Origin: Lineus longissimus
Lineage: Eukaryota; Nemertea; Pilidiophora; Heteronemertea; Lineidae
DNA: 64,000 nt
Assembly: GCF_910592395.1 (NCBI RefSeq)
Contig: NC_088311.1
Location: 23,964,646-24,028,645, forward strand
Direction of reading: 5' to 3'
The position numbers were made by a program, and so were the translations under genes. Below the pieces are notes generated by a model that saw only the letters and a list, made by a program, of their open reading frames with translations, made no database searches and was not told the DNA's origin. The stretch's first letter is position 1, and each line of letters opens with the position of its first letter. Below are positions 9,352-22,129 of the stretch, in pieces.

Positions 9352-12300
9352 CTACTTCTCCTTTTTCACTTCTTTCTTCTCTCCTTTGCCCTCTTTGTCC
9401 TTGTCGTCCCCGGATCCTTCCTCCTCTGGTGGATTGTCTTGGTAACTACAAGTAAAAATCAATTGATGATATTACAAAGTCATTCGTATTATTTTACTAG
9501 TAAAATCACTTTGGTTTCACTAATCAGGGTATCTCCACACCAACATCCTGACAATATCAGGCCATTTCACTCGATGCATACTTACTCGCTTGGAAACATG
9601 CACAAGGAAGAGTCGTCTTGTTCGCCCTGTTTGCAAGAGGATGCCACACCGATAGCATGAAGTCACCATTATCAGGCAACTTGGTGTGTCAATCTATCAT
9701 TAATCTCAATTGACTACATGTAGGCAGATATTAAACACGATCTGTATATTGTGAGTGCAATGCGAAAGACTTTACCTGAACATTTCCTTGATTTCACCTC
9801 TGGCCAAACCAACTAAGATTGGGATACCGGTACAGCACGGAACCAAGTACAGCAGAGCAGGCTGCAAGAAATGACGACATGAAAATCAAACAAGGATATT
9901 TCTTATGATTACTAAATGTACCATATATTAGCAAGACGATTCATCAGGTCTCACTTGCAGATAGTTGGATATGTTATATGCACATGTCATTTGCTATCCT
10001 TTGTTTCTGCTACGTGGACATAGCACACATGGACGTCTGACCTGAATGAAAACTTCATGAAAGACATTTTTCTCTGGACTATCAGTCACTCTGAGTACCA
10101 GTAAAAGATACCATATCAAAGTGTTAAATTAGTCCCAGTGCTTTATTATCAAATCTAAAGAAAAACTGACACGCCAATGATGAAAGGTCAAACCAGCCTA
10201 GCAGTACAGCTGGAAGTGAGTCTGAAGACAAATTTCTACCTGATTAAAACTTTCGAAATGAGCTTACCTGAGCATGTTTGAACACATGCATGACAAGCAT
10301 GGTCAGCCCAAGACCGAGGATATACGCAATAAAACTAGCGTAAAAATATGTTTTACTATCTTTCTTCAAACTGAAATGGAGAGAAATTAAAATGAATGAA
10401 GGGATTAAGAGTAATAGTTAAATTAGACCATTCTTTTTTTCAAGAGCAGAGCATGCCTGAGGCATCCATGTACACATACAAGGCAGACTAACAGTGGGTC
10501 TCTACTAGACTAAATACAGCACATACCTGACATCCAGTCTAAGGAGAAGTGCAATGAAGATGCCAGGGATGACAATATCACCAAGACCCAACATAGCAAA
10601 GTTTTCAGCACCAAAGCCCTTCTCGAGAAGATCTTGGGGAAATACCACTGAAAAAGTAAGAAGAAAGTATTACAGATTTACTTGCAAACTCTAGCGTTTC
10701 TGCTAGGTAAGATAGAATTTTGCAACACCCTGCCCCATGCGTCAAGTCTCAAGTTTTACATCAAGATACTATTTAAGGTACTTCTTAGATCTCATCTTTA
10801 CTTACATTTGATTGGTGCTTCAAATGATTTGGCAACTGTCACCATTACATTGGTCCCAAACACCTGAAAAACAAACACACTAAGCATCATCAGCACAGGG
10901 AATTAAGTGTAACATCACTCTGAGAGATTATCTATTGTTACTTCTGCTTAATGTACATGCAACAGGTCATATCTATGTGAAGGAAAGTAAACTGCTCACA
11001 GTCACAAACAGTTTTCGGACTAAGGCTTCCAGTATCTACTTGTGTCTCACAAGCATTATAAATGAAGATGGCTTACCCAGAAAATGTCATAGAAGAAGAG
11101 TCCTCCGAGTAGGATACATCCAGTACTGACTGTATTCAGCTGAAGGAATTCAACGCCATTCAGGGCAAATGCTAACCCAAACAGGTTGTTCGCTATCCAG
11201 TGCTGAAAACACATCAAGTGAAACTTTTAATACAAACATGTCACATGTTTACACACAGGGATTTGAGGTACATATACATGCTGTGAGTAATTGGCTAATT
11301 AGTTAATCCATCTATTATACACATAACTCACCTTCTTCCAAAGATACCAGACTCCTATAATACTACACAGCACCAAACTAACACAGTCCTTCCTATCAAA
11401 TTCATAGTCAACCATACCTGAAAAACAGAACAGAAAAATTCATTTAAAAATGAGCTGGTAGACTTAAGAATGAAGTAACATATCAAGGAATACAGACAGT
11501 GGTTTTCAAGGCATACCATCTTACCACAAGAAGGGGCAGCACATGCCACCATCAGATGAAACAGGTTTTTTTATTTCTGCAAATATCAGAGACATTGCAA
11601 AGTGTGTCAACTGGCTGGAAGATGTATTACTACGGTGGTAGACCTAGAATACACTAATACTGGCTAAATAATAATGACACTTACTTTCTTTATCTTTTCC
11701 CTTGCCCTGAGTGAAGATAAGGTGATAGGGCATGTTAGGGAAGGCTTCAGGTATCAAGCCTCTCACCACAGGACTGCAAGGTGAACAACAAGCATGAGAA
11801 CATCAATCAAACAAACCTTTTCAGGAATCAAGCATCGAGCATCACAAAAGCTGTAAAGGGGTTCTGAATTGCTCTACCCTGCCCAGTCTTCTCTATCCCC
11901 TTTCATTTTTGAGGCCCTCTACTTTGAGGATGCAGCATCCAACTATTCAAGTATTATTTCTACTGGCAAATTGGCAAAACTATATTTTGAAGTACGGTAC
12001 ATTTTAAAGAAATTATTTAAAGTTCACCCGAAGGAAAATGGCTCAAAATATTGAAAACACTCTCTATGAAACTATTTTGAATCACCTTAAAATGTGTGCC
12101 AGAGCTAGAATTCCCAAGAAGAAAAAGTAACCAGTCAAAAGGAGATTGATGTGTTCTTTAGAAAAGATCTGAAACAGGAAGAATAAAATGTTCAAACTAA
12201 GGGTCAGAGTATGTTAATAGGTAAAACTGTATCTTAACATGTGAAGCATAGTTTACTGTGGCGATATATTTTAAGTCAGGGAGATAATCATGTATCAAAT

Positions 12301-13047
12301 GCCAAGTAGGAAGCCGGACACAAAAGGCGTACCGTAAAGTTTCTAATTTTGTTGGCATAATCTGCCTGGCAATAGATATTCTTGTTCTTGTGGAGATAGA
12401 TGTTAAAAGCCAAAACAAATCTTAATAAGGGCATAACGGACAATAGATGCGGTAAGTGACCACGTGGTCTTTCATCTGCTGCTGTTTTGTTGTGATCTCG
12501 AACGACTTCCTCCGACTGCAAGGAGGTCTATCTAGTGAACTAAATCAACATCAATTTACCTGGAAGAAGATGTAGAGACCAAAAAGAAAACAGCTGGCTA
12601 TGATTGGAAACATCGCAGCATCTTTGTGTGTCATAGTTTCAGTTGCCTCACCGGATTCCTGAAACGATGAACTTAAAGATATATAGTATATACATGTATT
12701 AGTGATCACGACATTATCATTATACGTCACTTACAGAGTTGGCGCGGAAGTGGCGTTGGTACACTTTAGACAATGTACACAGTATAGTAGGCCTACATGT
12801 AGTAGCGGCATGCAGTGCATTTTCCACAAAACATATGGACGGATTCTGGCCTCACCTTCTGCGCTTTGTGGAACTTCACAGATCTAAAGGATCCGAAGAA
12901 AATCGGTATCAACGCCATGATAAACAAACTGCCATATGCCATGGCCATCCCTTCTGGTGTAGCCGGTATCTTTTTGGTGGCATTCTTAGCTGTTTCGTTC
13001 AAAGTTTCGTTCAGTTTTTCAACAGTTTCTTTGACCACGTCTGCCAT
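9352..13047 (-). CDS. HM13: Signal peptide peptidase (minor histocompatibility antigen H13), complete
   Basis: Eleven exons from high to low coordinate: 13047-12856, 12658-12560, 12168-12086, 11773-11685, 11417-11332, 11202-11077, 10863-10806, 10647-10527, 10370-10268, 9861-9776, 9445-9352 (1137 nt, 378 residues). This intramembrane aspartyl protease of the ER cleaves signal peptides left in the membrane after signal peptidase. Exon 6 carries the first catalytic motif (GGLFFYDIFW) and exon 8 the second (MLGLGDIVIPG). Exons 9-10 give HAQPALLYLVP, the PAL region needed for the active site. The N-terminus is glycosylation-rich (NETLNETAKNAT) before PATPEGMAMAYGS. The tail is charged and ends KKEK, a KKxx ER-retrieval signal. 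Length matches the human protein (377). All junction phases agree. Confidence 0.95.
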
Positions 13048-16000
13048 GTTGACGATTTGCCGGTACTTCCGGGTAAACTACGCATGCGCACTGACATATT
13101 TTAGCACAATCTCTACAACCAGGGTCGTATTTATGCTCTGCATGAACACCTCTGCCAACTCGCGGCCAGCGCTGACGTGTCGATCGCATCCTGAGATACA
13201 GGTTTTTGATACTCCTGACGAAGGCGGAGTATACTGAAAATCACTGGTTGTCAGGATGCTCTATGGGGCGCCAAACGAGTCAAAATGAGTGCTGGCTCCT
13301 GACCAGTTTTACAGCACACGTCAAGTTGTTTCAGTGAGCTGTTATGATTCGTGTGACTGATTTCACAGTGTTAAGGTGCTCGATGGCAACTGCTGACTGT
13401 GGGCAAAATTAAATGTTCCAGTAGTTATTCATTACTCCAGGGCAGAGGCAGTCCATTCGTATCCTGAGGTGAAACGTTCCATCCAAACCACAGCAATGAG
13501 CAACAACCATTGACAACACAAGGCCAGCTAACAGACTGGGTCGATGCTATTTCACTAGTTGAGGGGTGCTTGAACAAAATGCCCATCTTTAGCATTGATA
13601 GCTTCACTTTTTGGTCTGGAAAATTACTCAAGAGACAACCCTTGACTAGTTATACCATTTTATTTCAAGCAAATTGTCACAATTTTTTACACACATAACG
13701 GAACCATAATTCCAAGCAAATCAAAAAGCACTAGGCTAAAGCCTATTCAACAGAGTTTTATTTTCATGAATGACTTGTCAAAGACAAACTAATATGGGGA
13801 CTACAGGCAAGATCTTCGGGTAGCATTGGTGGTCTCTGTGTGACCAAGAATTTGGAACTTCAGAAATAACATCATTTTTCCCAAATTTTGCTGAACTTTA
13901 GAACAAAGACGAATAAACTGATTTCTAATTTAGCTCTGAAAGCTCCATTTGCTTTCATGCTCTCAGAGGTGATTCACAACCTCATTAAAATGCCAATACC
14001 TGACTATTAGTACAACTAACAAGCACTTGAGGCTTCAGTTTATGCCCAAAATTATGCAACAACCAGCCAATGAGAGCTGCAGTAATTGAATAGGAGCCGC
14101 TTTCTCTTGTAAAAGCCCCCTATTGTAAGAATTCGGCACACCATGTACATGTATACATGCAGTACTACAAGATAAGATGCTGTAGTATGGCTTCCACTTT
14201 CTTTTTCCTCATAATTCTTGCTAATATGAGTACAGTTCTCAATACTAACTAGACAAGGTTGTGGTTGATCCAGCGATAATTATATTCCTCACCAACAAGA
14301 ATAGTTTTGATGTTTGTTTACTGTGAGATAGGAGACCACCATCAGCAGCTTTGTGTAGCTTACTCTGATCTGCCTGGCTTCTGCATTCTAGTCTACCACA
14401 GATTGCCTTGACTGAGCAAGGCTACAGTGTCTATCAAACTCGTCTTTAATCACATCTTTACACACATCAAACACTTCTCATCAAACATAAATTTTTTAAC
14501 AATGCCAAGGTCTATTCCACTGAAAGTGTACGAATCTGGTACATTCCCCAGGTGTGGTAGCTAAAGGATTGACCTCATAGTCATAACAACAATACTTATC
14601 TTTGATTCCACCAAAAGTTAGTTGCAAGAATTTAACCAAGTTGTTATTCAACAGAGCTATTTCTTGAAACATTACCCTTCTACCATTACCATGCTTCAAA
14701 ATGATATGTCAACAAAAATTTAACCCAAAAAACTTTTTCTGAAATATGAATGTGAAATTTTACATAAAATATCCAATTTTCAGTTTCAGTTTCAAGTCTA
14801 TGATCTTCAGCATCCACAGCAAGTGCTTCTTGGAATTCGAAACAAACTGAACACAAAAGATTAAACAAACACTGTCGGGAGCCACCAGGGCTCTTGCACA
14901 ATTTCAATCACATACGCTACAGTTACGAAACGTTTTGTATACTATTAAAGTGGCACAGCTAAAATTTGACTCAAACAAAATATGAATTGTTCAAATTTGA
15001 ATTCACTGACTACAAGGTGCACAATATCTCAAATAAATAATAAACATATAATGTGAATAAACATGTAGCAACACTTTGTACAAATTTTCAGCATTCAGTG
15101 AAGACTACCACAACTGACTGAATAAAACGAAAATTTGACAATAACATACAATCTGGGTGATGTCAACTTCAAGGAATTACATTTCCTGCAATACCTTCAT
15201 GAAAACATGTAAACATTTCTTCTCCAAAGGAAAGATTTAATCTGTGTTGGGTTAACTTCTGAGGCAAGCCATGTACATTCTTTGGTGGAGACAAGTAATG
15301 AAGAGAAGGTGCCTTTCTCAAGGCCACAAGAGATGAAACAGTGGAGCTCTTTTGAGTTGAACCTACAACCAACCTCCAGTCCTCGTCCTATCTAGTAACC
15401 AAGCACTCTTAACCACTTTGTCACTGACATGACTGATGATCACCTAATCAGGCTACACTCATATTACATGTAGCTTTATGTACAATATTACGGTTCATGA
15501 ATCAAGCTAACAATATCCAGACTATTACGAGGCAATGAATATGTATACTGATGACACAAAGTTCACGATATATATCAAATAAGTGCAACATGAACCTGCA
15601 TGTCCTTCAAAAAATGACAGATTTTGCTATATTGTGCATGTACATGTTGTATGCCTGCCACCAAGAAAAAGTTATATTGTTGATGCCATGCCAATGAGAC
15701 CTAGTTCAACCAATATTGCAATTATCATGGTGAACTTTGAACCTGACTGTGACGAGTTTTTGCTGGTAAGAGCCATCATCACAACGTATGTGCACTCATG
15801 GTCAGGTTTTTGGTGAAGTTAAAGCTGAAATTGAAACACAGTCATGAATGTTTTCAAACTGAGTGGATAAGACAGGTACAGCTTACCATCTATTGCAAAA
15901 TACTTGTATTTAACCTAGGTGAAGATTTCTGCTCCAGAGGATTTAATAATTTCTTATGATGAAGAGACTATTCTTGTCCGCACACTGCATTGATTGATAA

Positions 16001-17174
16001 TTATAGAAAGTACCATTAGGAAAACATCATGCCTACTCCGACTACATTATACTAGCACAGTGTTGACCATCACATCAGTTTCTAACATTAATCTAGTATT
16101 GCACTCTGCCAAAAGATAAGACGCTGTATATTTCAGCTATGCTCAGATCAGATCCCCAGTCAATTACAAATAAAAAGCTGCTACCATTTCTCCTGTAACG
16201 CATGTTAAAACGTAAAGGTACAGCACAAAATTTACTGTGTACACCCTTCTTTTCAACTACATCATCGTATTTGTAGGGTTTCAACTTAGGTTAACAAACT
16301 GAAAATGTGGACATTGGGAAGACGATTTCAAGCTTGCCAGAGACTTGAGACAACAGACTTGCCAGTATCCTTTGTGGGCTGGTGAAATTGAGGGGTGAAA
16401 ATGCTAAAATATATCAGTTCCCCTGCCACTCTATTTCACCAACACACAAAGGATTCCAGCAAGTCTATTGTCTATTTCCAGCAAGTCTGTAACCGGGATT
16501 TCAATCCAAATCACCACACTAATGGAGTGAACTTTGAATTATTTGTAGCAATCATTTCTTTGAAGAATACACACTACCAACTCTGTATGAAGTCTTTACA
16601 CTTACTTGACACTACAAAATGTATTCAACCGCTTGATGATGATTTTGATATTCCCTAGATTTAACACCCGAGCATCATTATCTTTATCCAATGGCAACGG
16701 TCAGCCATTTCAACATGTTTGCTATTCGAATAAGCTTGACATTTTTCAACATCCATTATCATAATCATTCCCTTCAGTGTTCTCACAAAATGAACAAAGT
16801 TAAGTAAAATCACTATCCATTTGAGGGAAGTTGGCTTCACACCTGGATGTCTATCCTGCCATCAGCTCACCATCCTCATACTTGTCAATCAAGCCACAAT
16901 GACATTTTATGCCTAAGAAACTGTCACAGTCTATCATAAATATTCCTTCCATTTACAAGTTTGTACAAATGATTGACATGGCAAAAAATGAAAGACGTGG
17001 TTGAGGAATTCGTCTTGATTTGTGAAGTACAAATGCCTCCATGATTTGATGACATTAAGCTTTAACTAATTCATGACAAATTTTGGGTAGAACCTTCACG
17101 AAGTACATGAAAGAACCTAGGTTTAACCCAAACCACATCTTTTATTCTTTGCCTAAGGTGTGGCCCAGCCACAG
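13048..17174. other. Gene-free stretch, likely long RNF11 3' UTR plus HM13 upstream region
   Basis: No exon was recognised in about 4.1 kb. It is AT-rich with many stops in all frames. RNF11 genes of other animals have very long 3' UTRs, and this stretch lies directly downstream of the RNF11 stop on the minus strand. TTTATT (AATAAA on the minus strand) occurs near 13660 and 13757. The HM13 promoter should lie just above 13047. I see no other structure here. Confidence 0.4.
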
Positions 17175-18641
17175 TCAACAATTGTTCTCATAGGAACTCA
17201 GCAATGCAGCGTCAACCGGCTCCATACATGAAGGACAAGTGAATGAGCGCATAAGCCAGTCATCTATACAGTCTTTATGATAAGTGTGCATACACGGCAG
17301 GTAGCGTAATGAATCTCCAACAGTGAATTCTCCCATGCATATGACACACCTGAAATGAAGAGAAAAGGTTAAACCTACAACTTGCGTTCCGTTCATTGAT
17401 AATTATGGTACATGTACACTCTGCAGTTACTCACTGACTAAGGGATGGCAGTTCCCCTACATGTAGTAGGTCCAAGTCATGAGTATTTTGTAATGCACAC
17501 GTACATCTATCATCAGAAACAAAATCTGCATATTGAATTGAAGTCAATAGTTGTAAAGCTAAACACAGTGGCTCATGACTATTCCCACGAACCATTTCTA
17601 ACAGTCAGAAAAATAATGGTGTGTCCTCAACCTGCATGAAAAAATGTGACTAACACATGCAAAAGTTCAATAATTCAGGATATTTACAATCGTTCAGTTT
17701 GTTTGACTCTATTGTTACTTGGTGTTATTTGGTTACCCCTTTGTGGGTTGCTACTACACTACATGTTTAACCACTGCACTTACTCCTTAATTTTCTTGCT
17801 ACCTCCATCACAGATTCCCGTTGGAAGATGGTTGATCAAACCTATCCGTTTGGCTATTTTGATCTGTTCTTCTTCAGTCAGTTGATGTGCTGGGCGACTT
17901 ATATTTGGAGCAGGATGATAAATTGGAACACTTTCCTGAATAATCAAAATAACATTAAGATGGAGTGTAAATTTATAGCCATCATTATCAAATGTAGCTT
18001 GAAGGTAGAGCACAGGCTTTGACAAAACATGCCGTACTCCAGCAATCAAAATGGGATTGTCTGAAGTAACTTTTTCCTAGCCAAGGCATTCTCACTTCTG
18101 ATGTGTTACTGTTGAGAGTGTGCGCATTGGTTTTGTTAGGGCTCTGGTTTGTCTTAGTCAAAATATATAGTTGGCCAACAGCCGACAGGACCTCGAGTGG
18201 GACGTGAAGACCATTCTTGATACTTTTTTTGAGATGATCTCATCCCCTCATTAAAAAATGGTCGTTAGATTACATCGATCCAGGCAATCCCAATCCCCAG
18301 ACCCCAGCATCAACACTCCGGGCCAAGGGCCACTACGTCTACCAGGACTGCATCCTCCTGGACTTGACATCCAGATTCGAAATTGCAGAATCATTCTCAG
18401 TGTCACCGTCTAAATATAGAGACAAGGAACTTCCTTTGTTATTACCACTATACCAGGCCCAGGGTTCTCACCAAAAACGACCAAGCAAGACAAAGGATCA
18501 AGGGGAAATCCCAAAATATCACACCTGATATGGTGGTGGAGGACCCAAATCTGATGTATCGTGATGAGAGTCACTCTGACTGTCGCTTCCCCTCAAAAGG
18601 GAAATATCATCCGTCGTCGGGGTCTTGAGACAGTTCCCCAT
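17175..18641 (-). CDS. RNF11: RING finger protein 11, complete
   Basis: Three exons: 18641-18525, 17935-17784, 17349-17175 (444 nt, 147 residues; human 154). The protein starts MGNCLKTPT, a myristoylation and palmitoylation signal, and carries PPPPY (residues 34-38), the PPxY motif that binds WW domains of Nedd4-type ligases. A conserved block QLTEEEQIKIAKRIGLI follows, then a RING-H2 domain from ECVICMGEF to CPSCMEPVDAALLSSYENN. RNF11 is a membrane-associated E3 adaptor in the A20 ubiquitin-editing complex and in TGF-beta and endosomal traffic control. Junction phases fit exactly. The tandem duplication of the region begins in intron 1, so a second copy of exon 1 lies upstream at 26104-26220. 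Confidence 0.95.
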
Positions 18642-20054
18642 CTTGTTTACCCTCTAACACCTCCAGATGAGGTCATATCTTTTCAGAAACAGTGATAAAA
18701 TGCGGATGTCCATAGGGTTCTTTCATCAAAATGACGACCCAAAATAAAAACATTAGCCCAAGCACACACTTAATCTCTACATCCGAAATGAGATAGATCG
18801 TACAAGCAAATTGAACTTTTCCACTATATCACACAAAAATACACATTATATCGTAAACAATAAACGTAAAGCAACACGATCAGTCAAAATCAGCGCTGAC
18901 TTTGGTTGCATTTTTGATATATTCGAAATAAAACTAACGAGTATTTATACATCTTACGTCAGAGAGTCTTCGGACTATTTAGTTCGAAACTACCATCACC
19001 TGTGAAGACTGCTCAACTAAAATTCGGCAGTGCTCTTCAAAATAATTGAAATTGACGTTTATAATTAGTCAATAATAAAGAAGGAGAGGTCTAGCTAGCA
19101 GGACCTAATGCACCTTGCATTGATTGTTGGATATGACTGTGGTACCTTGAAACCATTCTCCAAGCAGACCGAATGCTATTCTCTCTACTGAAAATACTCT
19201 CTGCCAACAATGATTTCCAGATCCCGGATGTAGCACAGGCGCGTGAAACCACAGGAAACTCACAATATCATATAACCATGGACGTCACGTATTAAAACGA
19301 GTCGTATCATAAAGATAGTCTAAAAAAGTCTAACTATGGGCCTACGTATTCTCTGGCCATGATACCGTGGCCCCGGATTAACCGCCGGGCCGACTGATAC
19401 ATCTCACAGTGAGATTCAGGGTGCAGTTTTTTTAAATTCCTTCGTCGTACAAAAATAATATCGAGTACGGAGTACGACTGGACAGTGATCAGGTGATACG
19501 GCCTTCACCTATGCGTATTGGTTAAAGCTAGGGCTGATTGATACGACTAAGCCCCTCCGCCTCTGCAAAGGGACAATCCTAAAGCCAAATTTGCATTTTG
19601 TGAATAATGCTACACCATTTTGTATATATAGCTCTGCAGAATTTATATTTCCCCATCCTCGAATACCAGAGTCAGTCGGTGCTCCTGTCGGACATACGGA
19701 GGTCGGTTACCGCCAGCTCATCCCTTAAAAAAGTGTTCGGATACTCGGGCCATCCTCCAAACACGTATAGCTCTCTTGAAAATAGTTCCACGCAAGGGCA
19801 TTACATATAGCACACTACATTACAGAGCCAGGCGCGTCGTCTGCGCCCTGGCATCATCAAGCACCTGTGATAAACATCGGCGGCCTGTGTTGGCAGAGTC
19901 ATAATTTTATAAAAAAGTCGTTTCGCGGCCGGGGATGAGTCTACGTCAACGACACGCCCAGAGGGCTCCGCAATGATTTCGGTGTAATGGCGCTGTATAG
20001 CAGACTTCTGAGGTGTATTTAGAATACACTATTCTTCAGTTTCAGTGCTCTGCT
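18642..20054. other. RNF11 upstream region within unit 1
   Basis: No exon recognised. The 5' end of RNF11 transcripts and its promoter should lie in the first few hundred bases. The whole stretch is repeated in unit 2 (26221-27490) with several small indels. Confidence 0.5.
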
Positions 20055-20512
20055 CCGGCAGCGAAATTTTTTTTCCTATGAACTTTTTGTCCTCATTTGC
20101 ATACGCGCATGCGCACTCTAGTCAAACATCCACTTGGCCGCATTGACAGTGAAAAGAACTTGGATCTTGATACATGTGTATCATGTACATGATGTATGTA
20201 GCCTATAGGCTAAATCTCTGTGGAACGTAGCTCAGTCTCATGAGTAGATTACGGCGATTTGGATCAAATAACAATGATCTAGGCTAACGACAGATTGATC
20301 AAACAGTTGGTTTCTCTGCCATCAAAAACTACCGCCAAAAGAACTTTATTGATAGAGGATGGCGAACAATGCTCGCCGACGAGAAAACTATCACGGTCGA
20401 GTTCTTCCATTGTCGCTGTCAATGCGATGCGGCAAAGTGGATATTTGACTAGAGTGCGCATGCGCGTCTGCAAATGAGGACAAAAAGTTCGTAGGAACAA
20501 AAATTCGCCGGC
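20055..20512. mobile_element. Foldback element with long inverted arms (unit 1 copy)
   Basis: The left arm runs from CCGGCAGCGAAA through TTTGTCCTCATTTGCATACG, GCGCATGCGCACTCTAGTCA to GCCGCATTGACAGTG. The right arm, from about 20417 to 20512, is the inverse of it, with small differences. The arms are about 90-100 bp around a 260-bp centre. The central ORFs on both strands are not proteins. The same element is in unit 2 at about 27491-27950, so it predates the duplication. Confidence 0.65.
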
Positions 20513-21423
20513 GCCCCGGCAACCTGCACCTCTGTGCCGTTGTTTTAGATACTGGACAAGTCTATTCTAAAGTGTTCTACATTTTCATGCTTTTAGAAAT
20601 ATAGATCCAGGATTGCACCTCTCATGTCCTCTTGCGCAACTCGATCCCGCACTGATAAGAGGAATTGACATGTTGAATTACATTGAATTATCTGTTCTGC
20701 CTCAGAGCGGAAGGGAGATGCCAGGTGATCCGAAGTTCACTTGTGCAGGGCCTATACAGTGCGTCTAACTTGAAATCCAGACTCAGACGCCCATAGCGTC
20801 ATCCTGATTTGAGCGGAAATTCGTGCGGTGTTGGAAGATTAGCCAATGGGCATTGCTGTAACGAAACTTTAAGGGAAATTTCTGTCACCGAATCGAATTC
20901 TCGACGTATACACCGCTTTGGTATACATAACGTACGTAATAGTATTTACTTGTCTGTCCAATTTCAGTTTACACTATTTAGGAATCTTCACGATAGGCCC
21001 AATACTACATACAGTAGAACCTCCATTTTAGTGGACGCCTCGACTCTATTAAGGACAACCTCTCTATTAAATACACTAGTTTCGGTCCCAGATTGTTTGT
21101 TTTCATTCAATTTGACCTCTCTGACCAGGACACCTCGTATTAAGGACAACTTATTTCACTTCATTCCAGCACTGTTTAGATGGTAGGCTATCGTTACGCA
21201 CTGCGTTGTATCATTAGTTAACCTAATGAGAATAAACAACAAACAAAATAATTAAATGCAAAAGTCTTGCACTATGAAATCTCAGGTTACATAACCTAAC
21301 TGGGAATACGACTTCTTTAAAACTCTTTTCGTGCTAATTAGCGAAAATCAATCACCAAATATTATTCCGACTACAGCGTCCCTTCCAGCCAGTTGATAAG
21401 CTCACCACTTGTCGCAGTGGTTA

Positions 21424-21466
21424 GGGTGAGAAACGAGGCGGGTCCACTGCGTCCGGAGTGTGCTAC
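21424..21466 (+). repeat. Dispersed short repeat, copy 3
   Basis: GAAACGAGGCGGGTCCACTG and following bases, related to copies at 79-115 and 2494-2535. It lies about 150 bp upstream of the TATA box of peptide gene 1. Confidence 0.55.
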
Positions 21467-21611
21467 TTGCCTGCCAGACGATGGTACTCTGCACCTGTTA
21501 TTCTCTCTGACGAATGAGTATTCCACTACCAGAACGACCAATGAATTTTGGCCATCGTATCACGTGGCCCTCACATCACGTGACGTGCGCACGATGGAAC
21601 GTGTTTTCTAG

Positions 21612-21617
21612 TATAAA
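21612..21617 (+). promoter_or_regulatory. TATA box of peptide gene 1
   Basis: TATAAA with a 5' UTR exon starting roughly 25-30 bp downstream and ending at 21698 before GTAAGG. Upstream lie CACGTGGCCC and TCACGTGACGTGCGC (21560-21590), tandem E-box/CRE-like sites. The same arrangement is kept in unit 2 at 29050-29055. Confidence 0.65.
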
Positions 21618-22129
21618 TTCTCCTGAAAATTCGACAATCCTCACACAGTTTTGCCATTTCAGAGAACTGAGCTGCCGAGGAAGAAAACTGTTGAGCAGGT
21701 AAGGTCCGATTATTTGGTAAATTCGTTTTGAATGTAAGCCAACTCGACCAAGCCTTTGCCGAATTCAGACAAGGACAAAATCAGAACACGCAAAATATCG
21801 TTCCACAGCGTAGCATAATACATTGCCTCTCTTATGGGTAGCATGGGTACACATGGCCTCCCTTCCATCCGACCCTTACAACGGAATAATAGGTTTGGCT
21901 CCACTGTGATCATGGTGATGTCATCTTTACATGCATAAGCTTTTCATCTTCATCTCATCTTTGATGCATATAAGCTTTTCATCTTCACCTATATCTATGA
22001 TGCATACTTTTCAGCTTCATCTACACATGTATGATGTACGACTGATCAGAGCTTTAGTACTGCCATGTCATTATTTATCCATTTCAGAACCTGTTATATA
22101 TACTTACTTGTTCTCCAAACTTTGAGACC

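Noticed and set aside
12815-13237. 140-codon plus-strand ORF over the HM13 first exon
   Set aside because: It is a shadow of HM13 exon 1, whose protein sequence and donor site are clear on the minus strand.
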